From: Paracamarosporium sp. OC-R06-R3
Lineage: Eukaryota > Ascomycota > Dothideomycetes > Pleosporales > Didymosphaeriaceae
NCBI GenBank assembly: GCA_019828545.1
Contig: JACVRA010000237.1
Coordinates: 39,270-103,269 of the forward strand
DNA length: 64,000 bases
Reading direction: 5' to 3'
Shown here: piece by piece, positions 11,541 to 21,178 of the stretch
How positions within the stretch are numbered: position 1 is the first letter of the stretch
How the letters are laid out: every line of letters starts with the position of its first letter
Translations under genes and position numbers: made by a program
Notes under the pieces: generated by a model
Told to the model about the DNA's origin: nothing
The model's database searches: none
What the model saw: the letters and a program-made list of their open reading frames with translations, nothing else

Positions 11541-12524
11541 ATGGTGTCTGATGTCGAACAATGGAAGAATCTTCCCCAGGAGCATGTAGCTCGCTCGACG
11601 AAGATGCCCTGGTATACCCAAAGCTTTGAGCACAAGCTGACGCCCTCCTTTCGGAAGCTGCTTGAAGAATGGAGCGATATAGCGCCCAAAGACGTTATTC
11701 CACACATTTATCGCAGCGTAAGTAATATCCAGATCAAACTTATTTGCTGCTTATCCGAACGACAGCGTGAGGAGTCCTGGAAGATCTTCCCTTGGCCATG
11801 TATTGGCGAGTTCTGGTTCATCGAGCAAGGTATCTTGCGACATCCTGATTACGACAAAGTCCTCGCTCGTTTGAAGGATAGCACGATCAGCACGCCTATC
11901 AAGTTCCTCGACCTCGGTACTTGTCTTGGACAAGACCTTCGCACGCTTGCATATCATGGGGCTTCTCTATCCGGTCTGTACGGTGCTGATGTATTTCCTG
12001 CCTTTCAAGCAGCTGGACATGCGCTTTTCAGGGACCAGGACCGCTTCGACTCCTCACATTTCATCACGGGTGATGTCTTTTCTGATACCGATGACTTGGC
12101 GAAATCGAAGGGATCATGGGATATCATTCACATCGCTATGTTTCTCCATGTGTTTTCCTTGGAATACCAGGAAAAAGCCTGCGAGAACATGCTTCGATTG
12201 CTCAAGAATGCGCCTCATTCAACAGTCTTTGGTACACAGACAGGAACACTTGAAGCTGGAGAGCTTGTATTGCAACCTCCGATGTGTGAGCCGGGAGAGC
12301 GTAAGACCATCTTCCGTCATAGCCAAGAGACGATGAAGAGAATGTGGGAGAAAGTTGCGAAGACGGCAGGGATAAACGTGCAAGTATGGACCGGCTACGA
12401 TGAGAAAGATGCAGCGGAACGGGCTACAGGTAGGAAAGAAAAGGGCGAGGAGTGGGAAAAGAACGAAAGGTTCTTCACTGGAGATAAAGAGAGGAGAGTT
12501 TTCTTCAGGGTTGAGATCGTCTGA
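11541..12524 (+). CDS. SAM-dependent methyltransferase (small-molecule cluster type)
   Basis: Two exons, 11541-11717 and 11766-12524, give 311 aa. The 48 bp intron (GTAAGT...CGACAG) is in frame and easily missed. Removing it yields HIYRSVREESWKIFPWPCIGEFWFI, split here only by the junction and matching the family of AusD/Trt5-like methyltransferases of fungal pathways. The start ATG at 11541 has an ideal CACCATGG context. SAM-binding motif I is LDLGTCLGQDLRTLAYHGA, followed by an acidic loop (YGADVFP) and motif GSWDIIHIAMFLHVFSL. It lies downstream of, and on the same strand as, the citrate-synthase-like gene. A likely role is O-methylation of a carboxylate or enol of the cluster product; the substrate is inferred only from context. 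Confidence 0.82.
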   Translation: MVSDVEQWKNLPQEHVARSTKMPWYTQSFEHKLTPSFRKLLEEWSDIAPKDVIPHIYRSVSNIQIKLICCLSERQREESWKIFPWPCIGEFWFIEQGILRHPDYDKVLARLKDSTISTPIKFLDLGTCLGQDLRTLAYHGASLSGLYGADVFPAFQAAGHALFRDQDRFDSSHFITGDVFSDTDDLAKSKGSWDIIHIAMFLHVFSLEYQEKACENMLRLLKNAPHSTVFGTQTGTLEAGELVLQPPMCEPGERKTIFRHSQETMKRMWEKVAKTAGINVQVWTGYDEKDAAERATGRKEKGEEWEKNERFFTGDKERRVFFRVEIV

Positions 12525-12639
12525 GCCTGATGCCAGCGGAAAGACCCCTGTAGCACTTATTAGCACTTGCATCAGATTACCAGTATATGCAGTAAGTGGA
12601 CTAGTGCGAGCACGGGCTTGTACACCCAACCGGCATTAG

Positions 12640-12647
12640 TATATAAG
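12640..12647 (+). promoter_or_regulatory. TATA box of the PEBP-like gene
   Basis: TATATAAG lies 93 bp before the ATG at 12740, followed by a pyrimidine-rich stretch typical of fungal transcription start regions. Confidence 0.6.
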
Positions 12648-12739
12648 AGTCCCCACAAACCGATATCATCATCACCTGTCAACCTTCTCTAAATTTCTTT
12701 GTCTCTTAATCATAACGCACCCCTTCCGTGCACCTGATC

Positions 12740-13285
12740 ATGCCGTCAATTCCACCAATATTATCCTCAGTCCTTCAGAAACAAACCCATAATCTGAAAA
12801 TTGAATTCCCTCAAGTCAACGTCGACACGCCCGGCCAAACCGTTGCAAAAGAGCTCGCTCAGGCGGCACCAACACTTCACCTCAAACCAACGGATCGCCA
12901 AAAGGCCTACGTCGCAATCTCACTAGATCCCGATGCTCCATTGGCCACGTTCCCTTTCCTAAGCCCAATCTTGCATAGCTGCCAAACAGGTCTCTCTGGC
13001 GCTGATGGAGGCGTTGATGAAGAAGGATGGATTCGCCTCACAGCAACCGAACTGCCGGCTGCGTCGTGGATACCACCAAAACCACCTCGCATCTCAGGGC
13101 CACACAGATACGTTTTCCTCATCTGGGAGCAACCGGAAGGCGTGACGCAGGAGAAAATCCGGAAGGTAATGGGTTGGGGGGAAAATGTCGGGTTGAGTAA
13201 ACGGGTAAGGTGGGATGTGGAGGATTTCGTGAAGAAGCTTGGACTTGGTGAGATTGTTGACGGGGCCTGGTTTGTTTCTAGCTGA
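12740..13285 (+). CDS. Phosphatidylethanolamine-binding protein (PEBP) family
   Basis: A single exon gives 181 aa, the usual size of a one-domain PEBP. The two PEBP signatures are present: AISLDPDAPLATFPFLSPI near residues 60-80 and SGPHRYVFLIWEQPEG near 120-135. The frame extends 12 bp upstream only through a GTG, so the ATG at 12740 is used. No signal peptide is seen, which suggests a cytosolic protein. PEBPs bind anionic ligands in a surface pocket. In fungal maleidride clusters PEBP-like proteins assist dimerising cyclisation of maleic anhydride monomers. Here the gene follows alkylcitrate-type genes directly, so such a role is attractive, but ordinary cytosolic PEBPs (carboxypeptidase-inhibitor-like) are common in ascomycetes. 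Membership of the family is firm; the role is inference. Confidence 0.85.
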   Translation: MPSIPPILSSVLQKQTHNLKIEFPQVNVDTPGQTVAKELAQAAPTLHLKPTDRQKAYVAISLDPDAPLATFPFLSPILHSCQTGLSGADGGVDEEGWIRLTATELPAASWIPPKPPRISGPHRYVFLIWEQPEGVTQEKIRKVMGWGENVGLSKRVRWDVEDFVKKLGLGEIVDGAWFVSS

Positions 13286-14174
13286 TGTTTTGCACATGAA
13301 GATGGGATGTGGTGAATGTTAGGCGTTACTATGTTGATATCGGTGATTTGATAGGTTTTCTGGAGAATGAGCATGCATTGTGGAAGTGAAAAGTAGCAGT
13401 TTAGCCAGTCAACAAGGTCATCGATGCTCGGTATGACCAGGATACAATGTAGACCGAATGTGGTGGTGAAATCCACCAACCACCGCTGAACGGCTTTGTG
13501 TGGAAGGCTACATTCAACCTTCACACCATGCATCTTCTGTCTCGGAGGCACTATATGCCTCTGCTCTTTCCAATCAATCCCAAAAGGAGAGAACATGCCG
13601 TCCTCGGGTTATCCTCTTCCCTTAGCAATGGCAGACACTAAAGAACCCCGACGAGCTCGAAGCTTGGTGACATGGATGCTTTGAACTCCAAATAATCCTT
13701 AGAAATACAGAAGACATTTAACGCATCATCGTTATTCAGGAGGTATGGAGTTGAGCCGAGTGATCAAGTGGAGTCATAGTCTCAAGATTCATTATCTGAC
13801 ATATGCTCGGTAAGATGCGGATAAGCACAAAAGGTTTACTCATCTCAGCTATACTATGACATCTTTCTTACAGGACCTTACTCTGGTGCTTACATCTGAT
13901 GTTGATTCTTATCATAGTCGACGAGCGTGTTACGATCGTGGTAGATAGACCATTGCGACAGACTTTGTGGGTAGTCTCAGGGTGTTCAAAAGTTCCATGT
14001 AGAAACGCTTTGCTAGTAGAGAGGATACTTATTGTCAATGGCTATGGTAATGACTGTACCAGTGAGAAGTATTTACAAATCGCTGCTTCCTTCCACGCCG
14101 CCCCTAAGCGCCACCTCCCAGTTCCAAGCTCCTACTCGACTGCCTCAATAAGTCTCTAGAATTTGACCCGTAGT
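13286..14174. other. Intergenic region, nothing recognised
   Basis: There are 889 bp between the convergent PEBP and cysteine-rich protein genes. Short frames only; no repeat or RNA gene was seen. Confidence 0.6.
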
Positions 14175-14597
14175 CTAGCAAATGCCATTTGCAGGGTCGG
14201 CTCTTGAACACACGTCAGAATATGCTACTGGCTAGTGGAAACCACGAGCAACTTACTTGAACCACCATCCAGCAGTAGTGCTCTCACCACCCCTATCGCA
14301 GCCATTGATCTCATTTTCAAGGCGCAACTTGCAATCGGCGTCGTTCAGCGTGATGGAACCACCGCCAGTCCATTTGACCTCGAGATCGATTTTCTGGGCG
14401 TCGTTCAGCTGTCCGCATTTCTGCTTCAGCTGGTTACCGTTGAAGGACCCAGAAAGGTTGTCGGCGTTGCAGAGCTGACCAACCCAGCCCCTTGCAGCGT
14501 TCTTTTGGCCATCACCCATTACCTCGCCGCCGCTGTAGCAGCCGGCTCGGACAGTAGCGATGGGAACGAGGATGGCGATGATCGTAGAGAAATGCAT
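14175..14597 (-). CDS. Small secreted six-cysteine protein (effector-like)
   Basis: Two exons, 14257-14597 and 14175-14202, give 122 aa. The first-exon frame stops at a TAA that lies inside a perfect donor (GTAAGT). Splicing out 54 bp (14203-14256, branch TTCTGACG, acceptor TTCAAG) adds the tail ADPANGIC. The tail supplies a sixth cysteine and so an even number for disulphides, which strongly supports the intron. The N-terminus, MHFSTIIAILVPIATVRA, is a signal peptide. The mature protein starts GCYSGGEVMGDG and is about 104 residues. No enzymatic motif was found. Small secreted cysteine-rich proteins of this shape are common apoplastic effector or antimicrobial candidates in plant-associated ascomycetes. 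It is unlikely to belong to the biosynthetic pathway. The function is unknown. Confidence 0.82.
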
Positions 14598-16931
14598 GTT
14601 TGGAGTTGGAGGGTGAGTTATGAAGGGCGGAGGGTGTATATTGATGTAGGTGAAGAGATGGTATGTTTAAGAAGTGAGTAGATTTGATTCTTGGTTGTTG
14701 TGATCACTGTAGAGCTGCTGGTTTCTCTTTATATGCTTTTTCCCTGTCTATCTCAGACCATCATGGATCGGCGATTCGGCTTCGAGGAGAAACAAATGTC
14801 GCATCAACTTTCGCCCAGCTCGAAGATGTGAATGCTACGCCGGACCACTGTGTGAACCTCCGGCTGTGAGGCCAAATCCATTAAGTTGATCTTTACGCAC
14901 CATGGTAATGGCAGTGTAGAATACATAGGAGTTAGGCATGCAGTCTTGAAGGCCTAAGACTTATGTTCGAAACTCCGCGACCCGTGCATACGCCCCGTTA
15001 CGTACCATAAGCTACCGCCCCGCCATCGCTCTTCGTAGTCCGATAGCTTAAGCAGTCAACCATCATCGGAACGAAATTTTCACAAACATCATTGGGCTGC
15101 TTTAAGGAAAGGAATTAAGGAACTACTGGCGAACGTAGAGGTTATGCTAGTTCTTTATAGTTGCCATCCAAATGAGCTGCAGCAGTACACTGCGGATTTG
15201 CATCCCTGCTGCCTACACCTGCGATAGGTCGCAGCAGTTCCAGATATAGTGTAGTCATGATTAATCAATTGCTTTTGCCAAGCTCACGAACATTAGAGCT
15301 TGGCAAGGAATACAAGCGACTTGAACAAATGGCACGCCATCTCTATTCTATCGTCGATATACTCGCACAAGACACTGCCACTTCCTGCGGATCTAATTAT
15401 ATCAACGACCCATGCATTATTTGTATTATTCTGAAGTGCATACGTTGATGCCGGTGTTGCACATGCATTGTGGTCCCTACCAACGCCTGGCCACTGCACG
15501 GAGATCTTACTGATCGGCATTTCATCTTTCCACTTAACATCTAGAACCCTTCCAAGCGTGTAGACGATACATTTCCTTCATCTTCTGAATGATTTTAAAC
15601 ACAAGTTGCCTGCTGAACGAGGTTCTTGCGTGAATGTGAGAATGTAGCTACTCCACACTAATACTTTATTCTAGAGCCAGCTTGTAAAAGCACATTAAGG
15701 ATGCCTATGGCGTAGAAAGATGCTTTTGTCAGCTAAAGATCCTCATCCAATCTTAGAACCGAGGCAGCTTCGAGGTGCCTACCTTGTCGAAAGGACAAAG
15801 CGTAACCTGGGTTCCTAACGCCTGGATCATCTTCATTAACACTATCGATCATCACCGTGCATAATATCGTTATAATCAATCATATTTGAGCACCAGACGT
15901 CATCTAATGTTGCTCCTGGTGCCGATCGTCAAAAAAAGGTGTTTGAATTACTATTATTGATACATGAGAACTAGACCTATATTGTTTCATGACATCATAC
16001 AAGGCAGACTGGAAGGTAATCCCGACCGACAAGAGAGGATCTGTTAAGACAATATTCGTCATCTTCATTTTATATTGGATAGCAAAGCATCCGGGCGAGA
16101 GCGAGTGAGAGAATTAATGTGCAGATACGATAGGGTTATACGTACAGCATAGCGTGTTCAAGCTGGCTTTGGATTTATGGAGTTATGAGTAAGAGTTATC
16201 GCACAGATAAATTGCTCTGTGATTATTTATAGCTCCCAACCGATAGCTTTTACAAGATTACATCTTGAAACTTCTGTGCCATCAGGCAAACACGAGAGTG
16301 TCGTCTGACGAGAGCATGCGGAAGAGGAAAAGCAGGCGCAGAGCCATATTGAAGGCAGACATCGTTCTGGAGTTGATCCAAAAGCTGTTACACATATCTT
16401 GGAAGGTTTTGTAGAGGGTATGACTTGCAAAGACAACCTCATCTAGCTTCGAGTGTCACTGACCAAAATACTGGTATGATATCTTACCATTCTGCGACTC
16501 CTAATGATCTACACCTAGTTGGACTGGATAATATCGAGTCACTCTGCTGATCTCACATTCTAGTTAACTAACCTAGCAAAGATCAAGCCTACTCAATTCC
16601 CAGCCTCAAGGATCACTCTCAGATTACTTAGGAGGGTATGCCCCACTTGTGCCGAATGCCTTTCTTCAGCCTACCTGGATACGCATTCGCTACAAACCTA
16701 ATCTAACAATGCAAAGCCATTCCTACAAACGCTACAGCGAAGTAGCCGCACAGCTGTTTCACACGGCGTGCCATGGCATCAGCATCTATCTCCCCTGGAT
16801 GTCACCTCAGGTTATCTTAACTATCCAAACACTATTACTAAGTCACTTCATGGTTAGTTTAAGATAATTTATTTAGTAGGTAGATATAAGTATACTAATC
16901 GGTGTAACTATTTCTTCTAGTCATAAGAAGA
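14598..16931. other. Gene-poor 2.3 kb region
   Basis: Apart from the promoter of the secreted protein, no gene is supported. A 71-codon frame at 16227-16442 (-) contains several cysteines but lacks a signal peptide. The stretch is AT-rich in places and may hold decayed sequence. Confidence 0.55.
14728..14733 (-). promoter_or_regulatory. TATA box of the secreted cysteine-rich protein gene
   Basis: On the minus strand TATAAA (within GCATATAAAGAG) sits about 130 bp before the ATG at 14597. Spacing is compatible with a fungal promoter with a short leader. Confidence 0.5.
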
Positions 16932-18104
16932 CTATACTCTGTATATAGATTTTTTCCTCCAAAATGCCCTCACAACAGCCATAGCAATCTGGGGATGCGA
17001 CATTATCTTATCGTGGATACCATAGCACGGCACCTCTTGTCTAATAAGTCCTCTAGGGGTGAACCATTCAACGTACCAACCGCCCTCGCCTATATCGACT
17101 TTCCTCGTCGCTTTTTCTTTTTTGAAATCGTTTTGGCTCATCCCTGTCTCGGTCGCTTCCATGATCGCGTGCTCAAAGAAAATATCACTGAAAGACCAAG
17201 GGACGATAGGATCGTCTGCTGCATGAAAAATCTCGATATGGTACTTGGGACTATAACGCACAGTATCGACCAATCTGTCTCTGTTTGGCCATTTGTTACG
17301 CATAGCTTGGGTCAAGAACGCCATCAAACCCGGGTCTTTAGCAAAAGGACCAAAAGCACGCAACCCAAAGAAGGTGCGGTATTCAGAAAGCATCGTGGCC
17401 ACGTCGGGGAAAGCTCCCGTGATGATTAGCCCCGCAATTGAGATTTTCTGGAGAGCCAGCTCTCTGGTGAGGGCTATGGCGACGGAGGATCCCATCGACT
17501 GACCAAACACGACGATGCGCTCTGGGGGAATACCGGCGACATCGGTCGCCCACTGGAAGACTGATTTAGCGTCAGTGAGCAAGCCTTCTTCAGTTGGGCT
17601 ACCAGACGATAGGCCAAAGCCACGATAGTCGAAAGCCAATACATGAATTTTGGTAGGCGCTATTGACGAGAGGGCTCGGTAGCAGTCAGTTCGACAGTAA
17701 GCCGACAACGCTCCGGAAGCACCATGTGTATGTATGACAAGTCTGGCATCTGCGTCATGCTTCAGCAGCTGGAAGTTCAGCGACTCGCTAAAATGTGCAG
17801 TCGGAAATCGACCTCGGCTTTGTGCAACCAGCTGTGTGGCGTTCTCGTAGTACAATCCGATAGGCAGAATGTGCCAGGCGTGCAGCTTGACTCCATCTTT
17901 TGTTTTGATAAAAAAAGGAGTGGCTTGACGGTGCGCGAATCCAAATTGCTCTGGGCGATTCAGATCCTTGCCTTTTGTGAGCTTCAGGCGATGCATGTAC
18001 ACTGCATGTTTCTCTATCGATGGAACGCGGAGGACCAAAAAAATGCTGGCTGAGTAGATAACCGATGCAATACCAATGCCGCTTAGCACAATCAGCGGCT
18101 CCAT
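16932..18104 (-). CDS. Alpha/beta hydrolase, ABHD12/monoacylglycerol-lipase-like, membrane-anchored
   Basis: A single exon gives 390 aa. The N-terminus has a hydrophobic anchor (residues 5-25, VLSGIGIASVIYSASIFLV). The oxyanion region is VIHTHGASGALSAY, the nucleophile elbow FGQSMGSSVAIAL (Ser near residue 203), the acid is in HAADDPIVPWSFSD, and the catalytic His is probably in GIHDKIMSHPQ. This order is that of ABHD12/ABHD13-type serine hydrolases acting on lipid esters or thioesters. In the context of an HR-PKS without a release domain, it could free the polyketide chain, but it may equally be an unrelated lipase. Divergent from the DHA2 transporter gene. Confidence 0.85.
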   Translation of the reverse strand: MEPLIVLSGIGIASVIYSASIFLVLRVPSIEKHAVYMHRLKLTKGKDLNRPEQFGFAHRQATPFFIKTKDGVKLHAWHILPIGLYYENATQLVAQSRGRFPTAHFSESLNFQLLKHDADARLVIHTHGASGALSAYCRTDCYRALSSIAPTKIHVLAFDYRGFGLSSGSPTEEGLLTDAKSVFQWATDVAGIPPERIVVFGQSMGSSVAIALTRELALQKISIAGLIITGAFPDVATMLSEYRTFFGLRAFGPFAKDPGLMAFLTQAMRNKWPNRDRLVDTVRYSPKYHIEIFHAADDPIVPWSFSDIFFEHAIMEATETGMSQNDFKKEKATRKVDIGEGGWYVEWFTPRGLIRQEVPCYGIHDKIMSHPQIAMAVVRAFWRKKSIYRV

Positions 18105-19120
18105 TGCGTTGATTGGCCTTGCGAGGGCGTGAATACAAGATGCCTAACCGTAAGGCTAATGAAACGTCCAGCCCCTCGCCCTGATGAGGATTGACGTGAA
18201 ATCCCGTTTGGCAGAAATTTCTTTGATTCCGTCGCGCTGTTATCGACTTCCTGGATATCGGGATGATCCGCCTAGTTGGTCTTGGACTGGTTCAAGAAAT
18301 GGCGAGGCTGATTTCGTGGGCCGACAGTTCGATTTCCTCGACCATCAGGTGAGCGACGTGATTGCTTATGTGATATGATGGGCAGCAAGATTGTTGGCCG
18401 ACTCTGTAGCCACCTAAGATGGATTTCGACAAGAAATTCCAGGATGTTGACTATGCAATTACGCAACTCCTTATATACGAATCAAACCATTTACCGGATT
18501 TAGACCTTAGCTCGAGCGCTAGGCTAGCCTGCGCTTATGTAACTTAGCTTCTGTTACCTAGCATTAGCGTGCTGAGACGGGATTTTCTGGGGTGTCAGCA
18601 TAAGCGAATGTGTAGCGCGCGACAGTGAATAAATCCACCAGCTTCTCTTGTCAGTGGTCAAGGTCTGGTCTGGTGATGTGGATACCACTGATCCTAGAGG
18701 ATTAGATAACGCCGAAATTCCCCCAGTGCCTGCACCACGTGTGCCAAGGATCCACCGCTCCTAAAAAATATGTTTATGATATTCCAATTACTACAGGTGT
18801 TCGTATTACACTGAATTTTTCAGATCTGGTAGTAAGGCATTATCTATTTTTTATGCAGTGATTAAGGAAATTCAATAAAGAGTGTGAGGCGAAAACACGA
18901 CGAGGTTATTCTCGGGAGGGGTGGATCCTCGACACATGCAGAGCTAGTCTATCGGATTTGCATCGTACGATTATAGAATGGTTCAGAACATGACCCAACA
19001 TGATCAACGTTTCTACATTCGAGGACGCGTTCTCCAACCTGCATTTATCGAGGTATTCGACTTCTCTTCTGTCATTGCAGTAGCACTCCTCCCTGTCACT
19101 ACGCGTTTCTCAATTCGGCA
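18105..19120. promoter_or_regulatory. Divergent intergenic promoter region
   Basis: There are 1.0 kb between the hydrolase (-) and transporter (+) starts. No coding signal and no clear TATA box were found; a CACGTG motif (CCACGTGTGCC, near 18735) is present. Confidence 0.5.
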
Positions 19121-20836
19121 ATGAATAATGCTGGGCAGCAGATTCTGCCGGCTGACGCAACAGCGTCGACATCCGCACCAAACTCAACATTAATAGCACC
19201 AGATGCTCGGACACACAAACCAGCTAAAAAGGGCCTTCAGTTCTGGACATTGCTCGTAGGCATTGCTCTGTGCCAATTTCTTGCCGCCCTCGATTCGTCC
19301 GTGTTGTCGACAGCGCTACCAACCATCACAGCGGATCTGAACACCGGGCCTCTCTACATATGGGTTATCAATTCGTACCTGTTAGCATCGACAGCATGCG
19401 GTCCAATTTTTGGCCAAGCTGCCAACATCTTTGGTCGACGTAGCCTCAGCATTTTCGCTATCGGAGCCTTCGCAGTGGGCAGTATCATCTGTGCGACGGC
19501 AAAGAGCACCGGACAACTGATTATTGGCCGCACCATCCAGGGCATCGGTGGCGCTGGTTGCGTTGTGATGCCAGAGATCCTGATATGCGATCTCGTAAGC
19601 CTACGCGAAAGAGGTACATACGTCGGGATCCTCACGGCGTGCTGGGGTAGTGGTACGCTGGCAGCACCCATTATCGGGGGTGCTTTTGCGGAGCGCTCAA
19701 CCTGGCGCTGGATCTTTTACCTGAACCTGCCTATCGCCGGCATGGCCGTACTGCCTTTGCTCCTGCTCAAAATGCGGAATCCCAATACCGACAAGTTTTG
19801 GCATCGGCTACAGCGAGTAGATTGGCTGGGCAACGCCATTCTGGTTCTGGCCGTTATATCTCTGTTGCTATCACTTACCTATGCTGGAACTAAAAACCCA
19901 TGGTCTTCATGGCGAACTATTGTACCTCTAGTGTTGGGGGTGTTGGGACTCCTCGGTTTTGCTGCGTACCAGGCTTGGGCCAGGCTGGATGCACCGACCA
20001 TGCCACCCCGTCTGTTTCGCAATCGCACAGCAGCAGGAGCGTATGCCACAAGCTTTCTACATGGCATGCTACTTTTTTGGACTGGTTACTTTCTACCAGT
20101 ATACTTCCAAGCCGTTAAAGCTGCTGCTCCTCTCCGCTCTGCGGTCATGATACTCCCACTTATCTTCATCAGCGCCCCAGCAGGGCTCTTGTCTGGCTTT
20201 ATGACCACTGTAACTGGAAAGTATCTACCCTGGCACTTCGTGGGATGGGCTGTTATGTCTATCGGGGCAGGCCTATTTACCCTGTTGGATGCGCAATCTT
20301 CCACTGGCCAGTGGACAGGCTTTCAAATTGTCTTTGGCTTTGGTATGGGCGTCATATTTACTACGCAACTGCCAGCGATCTTGGCTAGCCTCGATGAGGG
20401 CGACGTCGCGATAGCATCCGCCACCTGGATATTTATTCGAAACCTAGGCAGTATCTGGGGTACTGCTATCCCGTCCGCCGCTTTCAACACGCGCGCCGAC
20501 GAACTGGCTGCAGATCTTCCCGACGAAGTTCGAGGCTTGCTGATTAGAGGAGGTGCTTACGAACATGCGACGGCGGCTTTTGTGGACATCTTCAAGGACG
20601 ATCGCACTCTATTTCAAGCAATCACGAATCTGTACACCAGCTCCCTGCGTCTAGTATGGCGAGTCTCCATTGCTTTCTCTATACTTGGCTTTTTCACGTC
20701 TTTCTTGATGAAAAGTTTAGAGCTGAGCGCGGAGCATCATACAGATTGGGGCTTAGAAAATTCTGAAAAGGCGGCTGACAGTGCCACCATGGAATTGGGT
20801 TCTTCTTCTCCAGAGCAGACGATAGGGGCTCGTTGA
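19121..20836 (+). CDS. MFS multidrug transporter (DHA2-type, 14 TM)
   Basis: An intron-less gene encodes 571 aa. The DHA2 motif C-like segment LDSSVLSTALPTITADL lies in TM1, motif A GQAANIFGRRSL after TM2, and LIIGRTIQGIGGAG in TM4. A central hydrophilic loop follows TM6, and fourteen hydrophobic segments can be counted. The N-terminal about 35 residues are Ser/Thr/Ala-rich and cytosolic. Such proton antiporters in PKS clusters usually export the product or give self-protection. The lack of introns contrasts with the two DHA1 transporters in this window. It may serve either the HR-PKS genes downstream or the alkylcitrate module upstream. Confidence 0.9.
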   Translation: MNNAGQQILPADATASTSAPNSTLIAPDARTHKPAKKGLQFWTLLVGIALCQFLAALDSSVLSTALPTITADLNTGPLYIWVINSYLLASTACGPIFGQAANIFGRRSLSIFAIGAFAVGSIICATAKSTGQLIIGRTIQGIGGAGCVVMPEILICDLVSLRERGTYVGILTACWGSGTLAAPIIGGAFAERSTWRWIFYLNLPIAGMAVLPLLLLKMRNPNTDKFWHRLQRVDWLGNAILVLAVISLLLSLTYAGTKNPWSSWRTIVPLVLGVLGLLGFAAYQAWARLDAPTMPPRLFRNRTAAGAYATSFLHGMLLFWTGYFLPVYFQAVKAAAPLRSAVMILPLIFISAPAGLLSGFMTTVTGKYLPWHFVGWAVMSIGAGLFTLLDAQSSTGQWTGFQIVFGFGMGVIFTTQLPAILASLDEGDVAIASATWIFIRNLGSIWGTAIPSAAFNTRADELAADLPDEVRGLLIRGGAYEHATAAFVDIFKDDRTLFQAITNLYTSSLRLVWRVSIAFSILGFFTSFLMKSLELSAEHHTDWGLENSEKAADSATMELGSSSPEQTIGAR

Positions 20837-21178
20837 AGATTGAGTTTAATCTTTTGCATTTCATCACTACTCTATATTCTTACTAGACATTGTAAAATTA
20901 GGAGTATGGTTTGAGTATCCATACAAAGCAATTTACGCTGTGACATACATTTATGAGCTTTATTTTTAGACCACGTATCAATCCTTTATCAATCACTGCG
21001 ATTCCATACTATTCAAAATAAGTTTTCCAGAAGCAAGCACATGTCGTATTTCGTCAAAAGCCTTCACTTGATGCGCGACCTGCAGAGAGTCCAAAAATAT
21101 ACAAAGTGGCTGATATTAATACACTTGGTGAATATTACATGGTTAGGTGGATGGATCTATATACGCAAATCGAGTCGG
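20837..21178. other. Short convergent intergenic spacer
   Basis: These 342 bp lie between the 3' ends of the transporter and methyltransferase. It is AT-rich, consistent with polyadenylation regions; nothing else was recognised. Confidence 0.55.

Noticed and set aside
12907..13596. 229-codon minus-strand frame overlapping the PEBP gene
   Set aside because: It lies mostly antisense to a clear PEBP protein and shows no family features; it is a shadow frame.
16227..16442. Cys-containing 71-codon frame as a second secreted protein
   Set aside because: No signal peptide, no promoter or splice support; six or so cysteines alone are not enough.
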